NCBI GenBank assembly: GCA_934757245.1
Contig: CAKVLH010000004.1
Coordinates: forward strand, 1-64,000
Direction of reading: 5' to 3'
DNA length: 64,000 nucleotides
Origin: an uncultured Candidatus Melainabacteria bacterium
GTDB lineage: Bacteria > Cyanobacteriota > Vampirovibrionia > Gastranaerophilales > Gastranaerophilaceae
The notes beneath the pieces were generated by a model. That model ran no database searches, was not told the origin of the DNA, and worked only from the letters and a program-made list of their open reading frames with translations. The translations under genes and the position numbers were made by a program. This document shows, piece after piece, positions 52,834-62,525 of this stretch; position 1 is the stretch's first letter; each line of letters begins with the position of its first letter.

Positions 52834-52972
52834 CTTACTTACCTCTCTCCGCTTATTCTTTTTTTACTTACCCAAGTCTTTATCTACAATTGCGGGATAT
52901 TATCTCCCAATAAAAGTGTAATATATTTAATTGGAAGCAACATCAATCAAAGGATTAAATTTAACAATAAAA

Positions 52973-53033
52973 AATAGACCATTTGGTCTATAAGAGTTTT
53001 CATAAAAAACTAGCGACCTAAAGGTCGCTAGTT
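52973..53033 (-). terminator. Terminator of the GT5 gene
   Basis: AAACTAGCGACCT-aa-AGGTCGCTAGTTT (53007-53033) followed on the minus strand by TTTTTTATG. A smaller palindrome, TAGACCATTTGGTCTA, lies at about 52976-52991. Confidence 0.88.
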
Positions 53034-53041
53034 TGAATTTT

Positions 53042-55711
53042 TTATCCTACACAAGATAAATGTCCGTTTTTCTTTTCTTCTTCAAATCTTGGAGAAAGCC
53101 AGCCGGATTTATAACCTGCATAACCTAAACCAACAAGACCTAACGCTCCGGCAGTAATCATGGCAGCTTTTTTATTAGCTTTAAACCAACGTTTCATTCC
53201 GACACCATTTAGTTTAGATCTTCCGTTACTACCTTCTGTAAGTTCAGAAAAATCTAGTTTTATCAAATCTTCTTTTGAGAGGTTTTTACCATTGTTTCTA
53301 AAATGATATTCTCTGTATAATTCAGCTGAAGATTTGTTTGTTTTACTTAACCAAGCATTGCCTTCCCAACTTGTATCCATATTTACTTGATTGTGTAAAA
53401 TCTTTTCAGCAATTTCACCGTTTCTATATGTATTTAAAGCTCTATCCATACAACCGACTAATTCATCGGCGACAATGGAATCTCTAAGCTTTTTGATTGC
53501 TGATTGATATTTAAAATTATCTTTTAGTTGTTTATCTAAAAGTTCTTGTGTCAATTCTTTTCCTGTACGAAGTTTGTATGTTGTTTTTAATTCGTTTGAA
53601 ATCTTTTCTTTTGTTGCCAAAAATTCTTGTTTTGCTTCAGCCGGTGCGACACCATCTTCAAGACAAGTTTCTAAAGGTGTAAAGAATTCGTGTTTTGTTT
53701 TAAATCCATCAGCCAATTTAGCCTCATTTGCTATATCAGGATCAAAGTTCTTTTGAGCTAAACCTTGTGCATTAGTAACAATCGGAGTACAAAGTTTCTT
53801 TTTAGCTTCTAAGTCAGTTAATTCGCAAGGTGCAGTTCTTGAAGGTAATATTGCAACATCTGCAGCAGAAGCTAGTGCTGTACCAGGTGCAAAGCCTTCT
53901 AAATAAACAAATCTGCCTTTGATTTTTGGATTTTCATTCAATTTTTTAATTTTTTCAGTAATTACTTTATAATCAGGAGTGGATTCTTCAAGCGGTCCTC
54001 CCATAACCAGTAATGTATTTGGATCTTTGTCTGCATATTTTTCAAATGCATCCATAACTGTGTCCATTGCTTTTTGGAAATCGCCACGTCCCCAACTTAC
54101 TGCAAGTTTAATATCTTCACCTTTTTTAAGTTTTTCAATATAAGATTTGTCGATGTTTCCATGAACTTTTACGCTTGCATCAGCTTTTCCGGCTGCGATT
54201 AAAGATAAGCCTGAACCTTCTTTTAACCATTTGCCTGTTTTTGCATCCCAAGCTTGCGCTTTTTCGTAAGCGCCACTCAATCTATCAAAAAGATTTAGTT
54301 TTAAATCCTTTTTAGCTGCTCTAATATCTTTTAGTGATGTTTTATCTTTATCAAATGCGTCAAAAGCTTTTATTGTAACTTCTTTGCCGTCTGCGGTTTT
54401 TAGTTTAGAATCTGTTTTAAATCCGGGTAAGCCTAATTTTTCATAATATGCTAAACTAGGATCGTTCAATGGGTTTGTAAGTCCTCTAAATCTATCTAAT
54501 TTACTTAATTCTACCCAATCTTTGTAAGTAGCTGGAGTTATTTCCGGATTTTTTAATAATGTTTCGTAATAACCTTCTGATACAGTTGTAATCATTGGTA
54601 CATAATCTTTTTTTGCGTAATAAATCGGAATAGACATTGCATTTACGCTATCAGAGCCTTTTAAGAAATCTTTCAAAATTGTTTTTTTCAAGAAAGCTTC
54701 TTCTTGACCTGTTTGTAAGGCTTCTAAATATTTTGGATCTTTTGTAATTGCTTCAATTTGTTCTGGAGTAGCACCCAAGTTTACAATCATACTTTTAGCA
54801 GACGTACCTTGAATATAACCGTCGCCTAGATTGTGTCCAATTTCAGATAAGAATTTATCTTTCCAATAACTTTCGCCGTTAGCATTTGCAATAGCAGCGT
54901 TTTGAATTAAATATGCCGCTTGACCATCTGAACAAATAATGTGTTTTGGATCAAAACCCGGAACTGCGTTTTGTGAAGCTTCCATTAATTGTTGGCAAGC
55001 TTTACTTGCTTTTGCGTAAGCATCTCCCTTCCAAGAATTGGAAAGCAATTTTGTGCTACTAGAATAACTTCCATCTGCATATGGTTTTTTCATAGATGCG
55101 GTTGCATCAGAAAATACTAAGAAGAAATCAACGTTTGGAGCTTTTTTCTTCAAATTTTCAGTTGGTCTTACTTTATATAAACCAATTTTAGATTCCTTTT
55201 CTAATCCCCAATTCATTGTAGATGTTTTAACTTCATCTAATAAGAAATAATCGCCTTCTTTAGATAAAATATCAGGAATGGATTTTTTGTCTAGATCTTG
55301 CATTGTAAAGAAAGGTGTACCCTCTTTGCCTTTTAGCGGATGACCTTCCGGTAAATTATCGGGAACTTTTAATACTTGAACATCAGTAACCAGATTGCCA
55401 CTTTCATCATAAATCTTTTTACCATTGTAGTATGGCATAAATTTAACAGTTTTACCCTGTGTTTTAGAATCAACTACATTTAAAGAGTTGTAATCGTTTG
55501 ATACAGTACCAACACCACCACCCTTTGCTCCTAATAGAGGTTCTTCCATAACCCAATGAGCAACATGATCAGGGTTTCCTCCTCTAAAAGATATCATTGA
55601 CATTCCTTTTGGAACATCAATTCCTTGAGCTTGTCCTTCTGCTACTTTTACCCCTTTTGTATTTCTTGCTCTCAAAGCAGAATAATCAGTACCTATCGCG
55701 TTAATCTTCAT
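53042..55711 (-). CDS. Glycogen/starch synthase-like GT5 protein with extra ends
   Basis: About 889 residues, roughly twice a normal GlgA. After an MKINAIG start and an FRG motif comes EEPLLGAKGGGVGTVSND (the ADP-glucose loop, KxGG, Lys63), then ICSDGQAAYLI. The second GT-B half has LAVSWGRGDFQKAMDTVMDA, LEGFAPGTALASAADVAILP and TAPCELTDLEAKK (acidic E-x7-E region). Inserts expand the first half. The C-terminus ends in a basic stretch and one membrane helix (AAMITAGALGLVGLGYAGYK). It probably makes an alpha-glucan. AGGAG lies six bases before the ATG. Confidence 0.82.
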   Translation of the reverse strand: MKINAIGTDYSALRARNTKGVKVAEGQAQGIDVPKGMSMISFRGGNPDHVAHWVMEEPLLGAKGGGVGTVSNDYNSLNVVDSKTQGKTVKFMPYYNGKKIYDESGNLVTDVQVLKVPDNLPEGHPLKGKEGTPFFTMQDLDKKSIPDILSKEGDYFLLDEVKTSTMNWGLEKESKIGLYKVRPTENLKKKAPNVDFFLVFSDATASMKKPYADGSYSSSTKLLSNSWKGDAYAKASKACQQLMEASQNAVPGFDPKHIICSDGQAAYLIQNAAIANANGESYWKDKFLSEIGHNLGDGYIQGTSAKSMIVNLGATPEQIEAITKDPKYLEALQTGQEEAFLKKTILKDFLKGSDSVNAMSIPIYYAKKDYVPMITTVSEGYYETLLKNPEITPATYKDWVELSKLDRFRGLTNPLNDPSLAYYEKLGLPGFKTDSKLKTADGKEVTIKAFDAFDKDKTSLKDIRAAKKDLKLNLFDRLSGAYEKAQAWDAKTGKWLKEGSGLSLIAAGKADASVKVHGNIDKSYIEKLKKGEDIKLAVSWGRGDFQKAMDTVMDAFEKYADKDPNTLLVMGGPLEESTPDYKVITEKIKKLNENPKIKGRFVYLEGFAPGTALASAADVAILPSRTAPCELTDLEAKKKLCTPIVTNAQGLAQKNFDPDIANEAKLADGFKTKHEFFTPLETCLEDGVAPAEAKQEFLATKEKISNELKTTYKLRTGKELTQELLDKQLKDNFKYQSAIKKLRDSIVADELVGCMDRALNTYRNGEIAEKILHNQVNMDTSWEGNAWLSKTNKSSAELYREYHFRNNGKNLSKEDLIKLDFSELTEGSNGRSKLNGVGMKRWFKANKKAAMITAGALGLVGLGYAGYKSGWLSPRFEEEKKNGHLSCVG

Positions 55712-56169
55712 AGATAACTCCTTACACACTAAATTGTTCTATATATACAAACACTCACACATAAAAAAACTTGCTAAAATATCCCGAACTAATTAAGATA
55801 TGTAAAGTAAATTTTTATTAAGTTCCGGTTAAAATAATTTTAACAAAACGCAAATTTTATTGCAATAGGCTAAGTAGGTTTTTATAAATTTTATTAACAC
55901 ACTCTAGCTCTTTCGCTTGACTGTCTTGTAAAATTGTAAAGTATCAAAACAAAAAAATAAAATTTCTAAAAAGCTGGATCTTTCGCGCTAATCGTGCTCA
56001 AGATGACGGCACGCATAAATGTCTGACGCCAAGTCCTTGCGTGAAGCGAGTGGAAAAAGAAAAATACGTTTATTAGAACCTCATAAACTGTAAAAATTTG
56101 TAAACAAATTTATCAAACCAACGTTTTGAAATCTTGAAATAGTATTATAAACATAACAAGGAGAAAATA
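55712..56169. other. Spacer with decayed repeat pieces
   Basis: No gene is seen. AT-rich, with GCTGGATCTTTCGCGC near 55973 (similar to GCTGAAACTTTCGCGC near 27964) and GTCTGACGCCAAGTC at 56021-56035, the inverse of 34309-34323. AAGGAG for the next gene is at its right end. Confidence 0.55.
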
Positions 56170-56640
56170 ATGAATATTACGCCTATTAATAATGCACAAA
56201 ATTTCAAAGGTCTTTGGGGACAAAGCAAAAAGTCTCTTTCCGGTGCTGATGACATTTTTTTATATGAAAAAACAAAATTTTATCATCCATTTAAAGATGA
56301 AACTAAAGAAGAAATTAAAAACGTAAAATTAAGAAATCGTTATAATAATTATGAATTATGGCCTAATTATGGATATTGTTTTGTTAATACCGTAATAAAC
56401 GTTAAAGAGGAAGAACCTTTAATTTTTACAAAGCAAGAATTCCAAAATTATAAAAAATCTAAAATTGGCGCAAAGGTGCCTGAAGAAGTTTCAACTCCTA
56501 TTGAAAAAGAACTTGTAAAATTAGGTTTATACAAATATTTAAATAACGCGAAAGAATATATGCAAGAACTCGCAAGACGTGATACTTTTACCTACAAAGC
56601 AAAACAATTATTTAGAAAAATAAAGGCAATGTTAAAATAA
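56170..56640 (+). CDS. Hypothetical protein with N-terminal NFKG motif
   Basis: A 156-residue protein starting MNITPINNAQNFKGLWG, the clearest example here of the recurring N-terminal motif. The rest is basic and helical (KAKQLFRKIKAMLK at the end). AAGGAG precedes the ATG. Its stop overlaps the start of the next gene by one base. Its function is unknown. Confidence 0.75.
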   Translation: MNITPINNAQNFKGLWGQSKKSLSGADDIFLYEKTKFYHPFKDETKEEIKNVKLRNRYNNYELWPNYGYCFVNTVINVKEEEPLIFTKQEFQNYKKSKIGAKVPEEVSTPIEKELVKLGLYKYLNNAKEYMQELARRDTFTYKAKQLFRKIKAMLK

Positions 56641-57101
56641 TGAAAAAATCAGAAATAGCAGTAAACAATTTTAAAATTGGATATAATTGTGCACAATCAG
56701 TATTATTGACTTTTTCAGAAGAAATCGGACTTACTCAAGAAGAAGCGCTTAAACTCGCGTCTTCATTTGGTGGGGGAATGGGAAGACTTAGAGAAGTTTG
56801 TGGTGCGGTTAGTGCAATGTTTATGATAGCAGGCTTTTTAAAGGGATATACTTCTCCGAACAACGATGACGCAAAAGCGAAACATTATGCATTGATTCAA
56901 GATTTAGCAAAGAAGTTTAAAGAAAGACATGATACAATAATTTGTCGTGAACTTTTAGGACTGGAAGAGAATTCATCATCACCAATTCCTTCAGAAAGAA
57001 CCGAAAAATATTATCAAGAACGTCCTTGCGAAGCATTTATAAAAACAGCCACAGAGATAGCGGAAGCTATTGTTACAGAATCAATAAATACTACACGCTA
57101 A
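56640..57101 (+). CDS. C_GCAxxG_C_C family protein
   Basis: A 153-residue protein with the defining pattern YNCAQSVLLTF, SSFGGGMGRLREVCGAVSAM and later ICRELLG and RPCEAFI cysteines. The family is thought to bind a metal or redox centre; its function is not established. Coupled to the upstream gene through an ATGA-type overlap. Confidence 0.92.
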   Translation: MKKSEIAVNNFKIGYNCAQSVLLTFSEEIGLTQEEALKLASSFGGGMGRLREVCGAVSAMFMIAGFLKGYTSPNNDDAKAKHYALIQDLAKKFKERHDTIICRELLGLEENSSSPIPSERTEKYYQERPCEAFIKTATEIAEAIVTESINTTR

Positions 57102-57113
57102 TAACCATTTATT

Positions 57114-57887
57114 TTAAATAGTCTTTGTTGCATAAAGATTTTGACGAAAATCTTTTATATGTTCAGCTTCTTTTTTGTAATCACTTTCCAAAATTGCATC
57201 AATATTTTTATCCAAAAGCGTTACAACATCTTTTATATTTTCACCGTTCATCAAAATCATATCATTTGCCATTTCAGTATTAGAAAGAGCTAATCTTGTA
57301 GTATCACGAAAACCGCTTGAAGCTAATTGTTGAGCAAGTTCATTGCTTTCGATATTTTTACACAAAGCTTGAGCAACGAGCATAGGTGCATGAGAAATTA
57401 AAGCAACAGCTTTATCATGTTCTCGTGGTGTTGTCATAACAGTATTTGCACCAAAATCTTTTATAACGGATTTTAGTTTCTCAAAATCCTCCAATGCAGT
57501 ATCATCTTTTAAAGTTATAGCCCAAGTAGCGCCTTCAAAAAGTTCAGGAAAAGAATGTTCCCAACCGCTATGTTCAGTACCAGCCATCGGATGAGAAGGA
57601 ATAAATTTAAATTTATAGTTCTTCTTTGAAACAAATTCTTTCAGACTGCAAACATCAGTTACGATTGTATTTTTATCCAAGATGCCTTCTAATTTGTCTA
57701 AAACTTCAAGCGTTTTGTTCATTGGCGTACAAACAAAAACTACATCACATGATTTTAACGTTTCGTAATCATTACTCACACCTTCTTCATTAACAGAACG
57801 TGAAACTCCAACCATTTCGTGTTTTTCTTTTCCACGCTTAAAAATAGAACCGCCTATTAAACCTAAACCAATAACTCCAATTTTCAT
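57114..57887 (-). CDS. tyrA: Prephenate dehydrogenase
   Basis: A 257-residue protein. The NAD-binding loop is IGVIGLGLIGGSIFKRG. FIPSHPMAGTEHSGWEHSFP is the prephenate site with the catalytic His region, and SHAPMLVAQAL follows. It converts prephenate to 4-hydroxyphenylpyruvate for tyrosine. There is no ACT domain. AAGGAT overlaps the proA stop, so the two are translated together. Confidence 0.93.
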   Translation of the reverse strand: MKIGVIGLGLIGGSIFKRGKEKHEMVGVSRSVNEEGVSNDYETLKSCDVVFVCTPMNKTLEVLDKLEGILDKNTIVTDVCSLKEFVSKKNYKFKFIPSHPMAGTEHSGWEHSFPELFEGATWAITLKDDTALEDFEKLKSVIKDFGANTVMTTPREHDKAVALISHAPMLVAQALCKNIESNELAQQLASSGFRDTTRLALSNTEMANDMILMNGENIKDVVTLLDKNIDAILESDYKKEAEHIKDFRQNLYATKTI

Positions 57888-59144
57888 TTAAATATCCTTA
57901 TGATTAAACTTCTTCACACCTTCAACGTAATCTTTTACAATATCACCATTGCCTTCCAAATTGTATTTGTATATTGTAAGACCTTCTAAGCCAACAGGGC
58001 CTCTGGCATGGGTTTTATTTGTAGAAATTCCGACTTCTGCGCCGAAACCATACCTAAAACCATCTGCAAATCTGGTTGATACGTTATGATAAACTCCGGC
58101 CGAATCAACTGCATTCATAAAGATTTTGGCGTTATTTTCATCTTCCGTCAAAATTGATTCCGTATGACCTGAAGAAAATTCATTAATATGCTCAATTGCT
58201 TCTTCAAGGCTTGAAACAAATTTATAAGATAAAACTTTATCTGAATATTCTTTATGCCAACTTTCTGGAGTAGCAATAAGTTCTATATCGGCATCTTCTA
58301 AAGCTTTTAACAATTCTGTTTCATATTTGAAGTCTTTGTGAATTAAAATTGTTTCAACAGAATTACATGCGCTAGGATATTGAGTTTTAGCATCAATTAT
58401 AACTCGTTTTGATTTTTCTAAATCAGCAGAAGCGTCTACAAATATATGACAAATTCCATCAGCATGACCTAAAACAGGAATTTTTGTATTTTCTTTTATA
58501 AATTTAACCAAGTTGTTTCCACCGCGAGGAATAATTAAATCAATGTATTTGTCCATAGAAAGCATATTTTTAACGTCATCTCTTGTGAAAACTTGTGTCA
58601 AAACATTTTCAGGGAAACCTTCGGTTTTTGCTAAAGCTTCTTGAATAACATTCATAATTGCTTTATTTGTATTTATAGATTCTTTTCCGCCTTTCAAAAT
58701 AACAGCGTTTGAAGATTTTATCGCAAGTGATGAAATCTGTGAAATAACATCAGGTCTCGCTTCAAAAATAATTCCAAGAACACCAATAGGGCAAGAAATT
58801 TTTGTCAAAATCAACCCGTCATCAAGTTGACGTTTAAGAAGCGTTTTACCAATCGGGTCTTCGAGATTTGAAATATCAACAATACCTTGAATCATGTCGC
58901 GCATTTTGTTTTCGTCTAATTTAAGACGATTAAAAACCGATTGAGATAGTTTTTCTGCTTCAACAAGAGGCTTAGCTAATTCCAAATCCATTTTGTTAGC
59001 TTCAAAAATCTTGTCCTCATTAGCTTTCAAATTATTTGCAATATTTAAAAGTGCCTTATTTTTTATTTCAGTAGATAAAGTCGCAACTTTTTTTGATGCA
59101 TTTTTAGCTTTTGTTGCAATTTCTAGAAAATTATTTTCTTCCAT
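57888..59144 (-). CDS. proA: Gamma-glutamyl phosphate reductase
   Basis: A 418-residue ProA. Visible motifs are ISCPIGVLGIIFEARPDV, SNAVILKGGKES, the catalytic Cys in QYPSACNSVETILIH, and THARGPVGLEGLTIYKY. It reduces glutamyl phosphate to the semialdehyde in proline synthesis. ProB is not adjacent. The start overlaps the small upstream gene by 14 bp. Confidence 0.96.
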   Translation of the reverse strand: MEENNFLEIATKAKNASKKVATLSTEIKNKALLNIANNLKANEDKIFEANKMDLELAKPLVEAEKLSQSVFNRLKLDENKMRDMIQGIVDISNLEDPIGKTLLKRQLDDGLILTKISCPIGVLGIIFEARPDVISQISSLAIKSSNAVILKGGKESINTNKAIMNVIQEALAKTEGFPENVLTQVFTRDDVKNMLSMDKYIDLIIPRGGNNLVKFIKENTKIPVLGHADGICHIFVDASADLEKSKRVIIDAKTQYPSACNSVETILIHKDFKYETELLKALEDADIELIATPESWHKEYSDKVLSYKFVSSLEEAIEHINEFSSGHTESILTEDENNAKIFMNAVDSAGVYHNVSTRFADGFRYGFGAEVGISTNKTHARGPVGLEGLTIYKYNLEGNGDIVKDYVEGVKKFNHKDI

Positions 59145-59352
59145 TTCTATATGCCTCGCACAATTTACAGTATTTTAGACGTCTTAGATTAATCATATTA
59201 GAGAATTTTTTTCTCATTAATTCTTCCTGCAAAGATAGTACAGGTTTTTCTTCTAAAGCGTGGGGTTGTCTAACTACGAACCCTGATAAATCCATAAACG
59301 GAACTACATTTCTATAGTCCATATAAGGGTTTCGTCTTGATTGTTCGCTCAT
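59131..59352 (-). CDS. 73-residue protein upstream of proA
   Basis: A small protein with a proline-rich middle (VPFMDLSGFVVRQPHALEEK) and a basic end with LKYCKLCEAYRNGRK, a single CxxC. GAGGAGAAGGA runs up to the ATG. It overlaps the proA start by 14 bp, so it belongs to the proA-tyrA operon. The CxxC could bind zinc as a dimer. It is not recognised. Confidence 0.6.
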   Translation of the reverse strand: MSEQSRRNPYMDYRNVVPFMDLSGFVVRQPHALEEKPVLSLQEELMRKKFSNMINLRRLKYCKLCEAYRNGRK

Positions 59353-59468
59353 TCCTTCTCCTCAAAAATGTGATAGTTACCCTTAAAAACTATTTTAGTC
59401 AAAATCTTATTTAAGGACAATAGAATGTTAATGAAAATTTACTTTTTATTTTTTTGGGGGGCGACTTT

Positions 59469-60932
59469 TTAAAGTACAACTTCTGAAATTAAGGCGTTTC
59501 TTTCCGATAAAATCGGCAATGTTACCATAAATGTATTTTTTGTGCCAATTGCATTCAAACTAATTTCACCTTCATTTGCTTCAATTATTTTTTTGCAAAA
59601 ATATAATCCAAGACCAATTCCTATATTACTTTGCAAAGGATCTCCGCAAACATATTTATCGAAAATATGATCTTGTAAACTTTGAGGGATTTCGGTGCTT
59701 TCATTCGTAATTTTAAAAATAATATTGTTATTACTTTTCAAAATGTCTATTGCAAGTTCTGTTTTTTCGAATGCATAATTTATACCATTATTTAGCATAT
59801 TGCCAATAACTCTACGCATTTGAATTTCGTCAGCATAAATCAAGTCATCAGATTTAAGTTCAGAATTTATTGCAATTCTGATATTCTTGCTTAATGCTAA
59901 ATCATGAATTTCTTTTACACACTTGTTTACTAACTTTTCAAAATTAAAATATGAACGAGCAAGAATTATTCGTCCATTGCTTTCTTTGCCTGTTTTTAGT
60001 AAGGAGTATAACATTTCTTTCATGTATTTTGAAGATTCTAAAATCATCTCAATCATTTCTTTTTGAGTTTCATTAAGTTTTCCAAAAGTTCCTTTGCTAA
60101 ATAATTCTAAAGAACTTATTTGCGCTTGTAATGGATTTTTTAAATCATGATTTAATGTAGCTAAAAATAGACTTTTTTGATTTTCTAATATTTTTTCTGC
60201 ATCAATATTTTTAGCAATTGTAACTAATCCCATTATTTCATTATTGTCTGTCAAAATTGGAGCTTTGCTAATTTGATACCAATGGTTTTTACCTGTATCA
60301 TCGATTGCAGATCTTTCTTTGCGCAGATGTTTTTTGTTCTGCAAAACATAATTATCTTCATTGGCGGTTTCTTCTTTTGCAGCCACCATATCGATTTTTA
60401 AATTATTTGCAAAAGAGTCAATTCCTTCATATACAAACTTTTTAGCGTTATCTGTTGCTACTACAAGATTTTTGTCTTTATCTTTCATATAGACAAGTAC
60501 AGGCAAATTCTCTAACAAAGTGTTTAATTGATAATTCTTTGTAATTAATTTTGCTTTTAAGGTTTCTTCCTTTGTAACATCAGTAGAAACTGTTAAAATT
60601 CCTTCTACAATACCATTTTTTATAATAGGAGTTATTGTTTGCTTAAGAATTTTATTCCCACTAGGATAATTTAATACGAGTGTAAATGTTTGTGTTTCTT
60701 TTGTCTTTATGGCTTTTTTAGCATTCGTTTCGACAATATCGGCGCAATCAAATGGAAGCACAGTAGAAATTTTTTCTCCAAGAATTGGCGTATCTAAAGT
60801 TGCGTTAATAGCTTTTACAAAAGCCTTATTGTATGAAACATATTTTAAGGATAAATCCTTAACAGTAACGATATCTTCACAATGTTCTAAAACAGCATTT
60901 AAAAGATGTTCTTTGCTTTCAATATCTATCAT
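59469..60932 (-). CDS. PAS-domain sensor histidine kinase
   Basis: A 487-residue protein with no membrane helix. Two PAS domains (about 5-120 and 125-245) are followed by a HisKA domain with the phosphoacceptor His262 (LNHDLKNPLQAQISSLEL) and a HATPase with MLNNGINYAFEKTEL (N box) and GIGLGLYFCKKIIEANEGE (G boxes). It should sense a cytoplasmic signal and phosphorylate an unlinked response regulator, as no regulator gene is nearby. Confidence 0.92.
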   Translation of the reverse strand: MIDIESKEHLLNAVLEHCEDIVTVKDLSLKYVSYNKAFVKAINATLDTPILGEKISTVLPFDCADIVETNAKKAIKTKETQTFTLVLNYPSGNKILKQTITPIIKNGIVEGILTVSTDVTKEETLKAKLITKNYQLNTLLENLPVLVYMKDKDKNLVVATDNAKKFVYEGIDSFANNLKIDMVAAKEETANEDNYVLQNKKHLRKERSAIDDTGKNHWYQISKAPILTDNNEIMGLVTIAKNIDAEKILENQKSLFLATLNHDLKNPLQAQISSLELFSKGTFGKLNETQKEMIEMILESSKYMKEMLYSLLKTGKESNGRIILARSYFNFEKLVNKCVKEIHDLALSKNIRIAINSELKSDDLIYADEIQMRRVIGNMLNNGINYAFEKTELAIDILKSNNNIIFKITNESTEIPQSLQDHIFDKYVCGDPLQSNIGIGLGLYFCKKIIEANEGEISLNAIGTKNTFMVTLPILSERNALISEVVL

Positions 60933-61065
60933 ACCTAAATTTCCGTTAGTTCAATACTACTATATATAGCTTGCATTTGCAATTAACCATATGGCTAGAT
61001 GCATGTAAAAAAGAAGTATTATTCCTGGCTAGCAAAAAAATAAATTTACAAGTTTTAATTGGAAT

Positions 61066-62481
61066 ATGAAAATAAATAAACTTAATTCCGGAACAATGCC
61101 ACCAATAAAAATGTTACTATGTATTCAGAAATATGCAGGTAAACCTTATAAGGGAGAAAGAATCGCCACTCTCAAAAAGCACTTTTCTAATGATTTATTT
61201 GTGTTTGGTGAAAATTGTAAAACTCATCATGAAGAACGTTTATTGAATAATTTTTTAATCACTCTTGCTGAAAAGATGAAAAAGATAAAGTTGTACGAGC
61301 TTGTTGGCATCATATATAGCTTTTTAATTAAATTTAATAAAGATGATATTTCAATGTTAAATCAAATACTGCCAAAAGCTTTAGAATATGCAAAACTACA
61401 AAATGATAGCGTCCATATATCTGCGAGATGCCGAGATTTGTGTAAAATATATAGAGAATGTGATATTCATGGGAATGCTTATTTAGCTATTTTAAAACAA
61501 AGAAGATATGCACTAGAGAATATTTGTGAAAATTACGATTCTGCAAAACAAAGATTTCAGACAGTATCTACCGAAATTCGCCCAAAAGATAAGTATATTG
61601 AACAATTGATATCAACAAGATGTGAAATTGCGGATGAATTAGCACTAACAGATAAGCATGCCGCCACAACTCATCTGATGTCTGCATATAATGATTTAAA
61701 CAAATTTAGTGATACATATAAGAAAACTGATAAAAAATCGTATATAAGATTAAAAATATGTATTAATAAAAAATTAACTGATATTGCGTTGTGTAGCGAT
61801 ATGCAATTTAGCAGTAGTGCAGAACAATTCGAATATGTTAGTCAAAGATTAAAAAAGAATGTAAAAGAATGTGTTCCAATAGATCAATCAACTTTTAAAA
61901 AGTTTTGTTCTAACATGTATGATAACTTTAAGGAAAAATCACAGGAAAATCTATTTTTTGAACGTTTTATAAATCTAGCAAAAGAATTGAGTTCACTTGG
62001 CAATCCTTATTTATCAATAGCAATATTTACAGTTTTGAGAGAAAAAAATATATCGAATGTTAAAAATCTTAAAAAGATAGAAACAGAGGCTTTGAAATTA
62101 GATGATAAGCAAAATAACATTCTAGGTATATTATATCATTGCACTTTTATTGACAAATTATATAAAAAAGACCCAAATGCTATAGGTATAGGATACTATT
62201 TAGACTCAAAACAATTAGAAATTAAAGTATTAGAAAGTCTTATAGAAAATTATGACAACTTTTCTAAAAAGTTAAAATTAAATTCTAAAGAGCAATACAT
62301 TGAAAATTTAATATTTGTAAAAGCAAATACAGCACATCTATTGCGTAATAAAAATCCAGAATATTCGAAAAAAGCAATAAATGATGCAAAAAGACTACTC
62401 AAACGATTACCTTCAGAGTATCTGGAACAACATACAGAATTAAATGCACCAATTAATTTTATAGAACATTTCTTCGAGTAA
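61066..62481 (+). CDS. Helical repeat-like hypothetical protein
   Basis: A 471-residue, basic, all-helical protein. Successive helix pairs (for example KLYELVGIIYSFLIKFNKDD, LGNPYLSIAIFTVLREKN) resemble TPR/alpha-solenoid repeats without a clean consensus. The start region MKINKLNSGTMPP and KPYKG at about residue 28 fit the lineage N-terminal pattern loosely. The ribosome binding site is weak (TTGGAAT). Its function is unknown. Confidence 0.7.
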   Translation: MKINKLNSGTMPPIKMLLCIQKYAGKPYKGERIATLKKHFSNDLFVFGENCKTHHEERLLNNFLITLAEKMKKIKLYELVGIIYSFLIKFNKDDISMLNQILPKALEYAKLQNDSVHISARCRDLCKIYRECDIHGNAYLAILKQRRYALENICENYDSAKQRFQTVSTEIRPKDKYIEQLISTRCEIADELALTDKHAATTHLMSAYNDLNKFSDTYKKTDKKSYIRLKICINKKLTDIALCSDMQFSSSAEQFEYVSQRLKKNVKECVPIDQSTFKKFCSNMYDNFKEKSQENLFFERFINLAKELSSLGNPYLSIAIFTVLREKNISNVKNLKKIETEALKLDDKQNNILGILYHCTFIDKLYKKDPNAIGIGYYLDSKQLEIKVLESLIENYDNFSKKLKLNSKEQYIENLIFVKANTAHLLRNKNPEYSKKAINDAKRLLKRLPSEYLEQHTELNAPINFIEHFFE

Positions 62482-62525
62482 AATTTTGAAAAAGTTAATC
62501 GCATTAGTTTTAGATGTATATTTGT

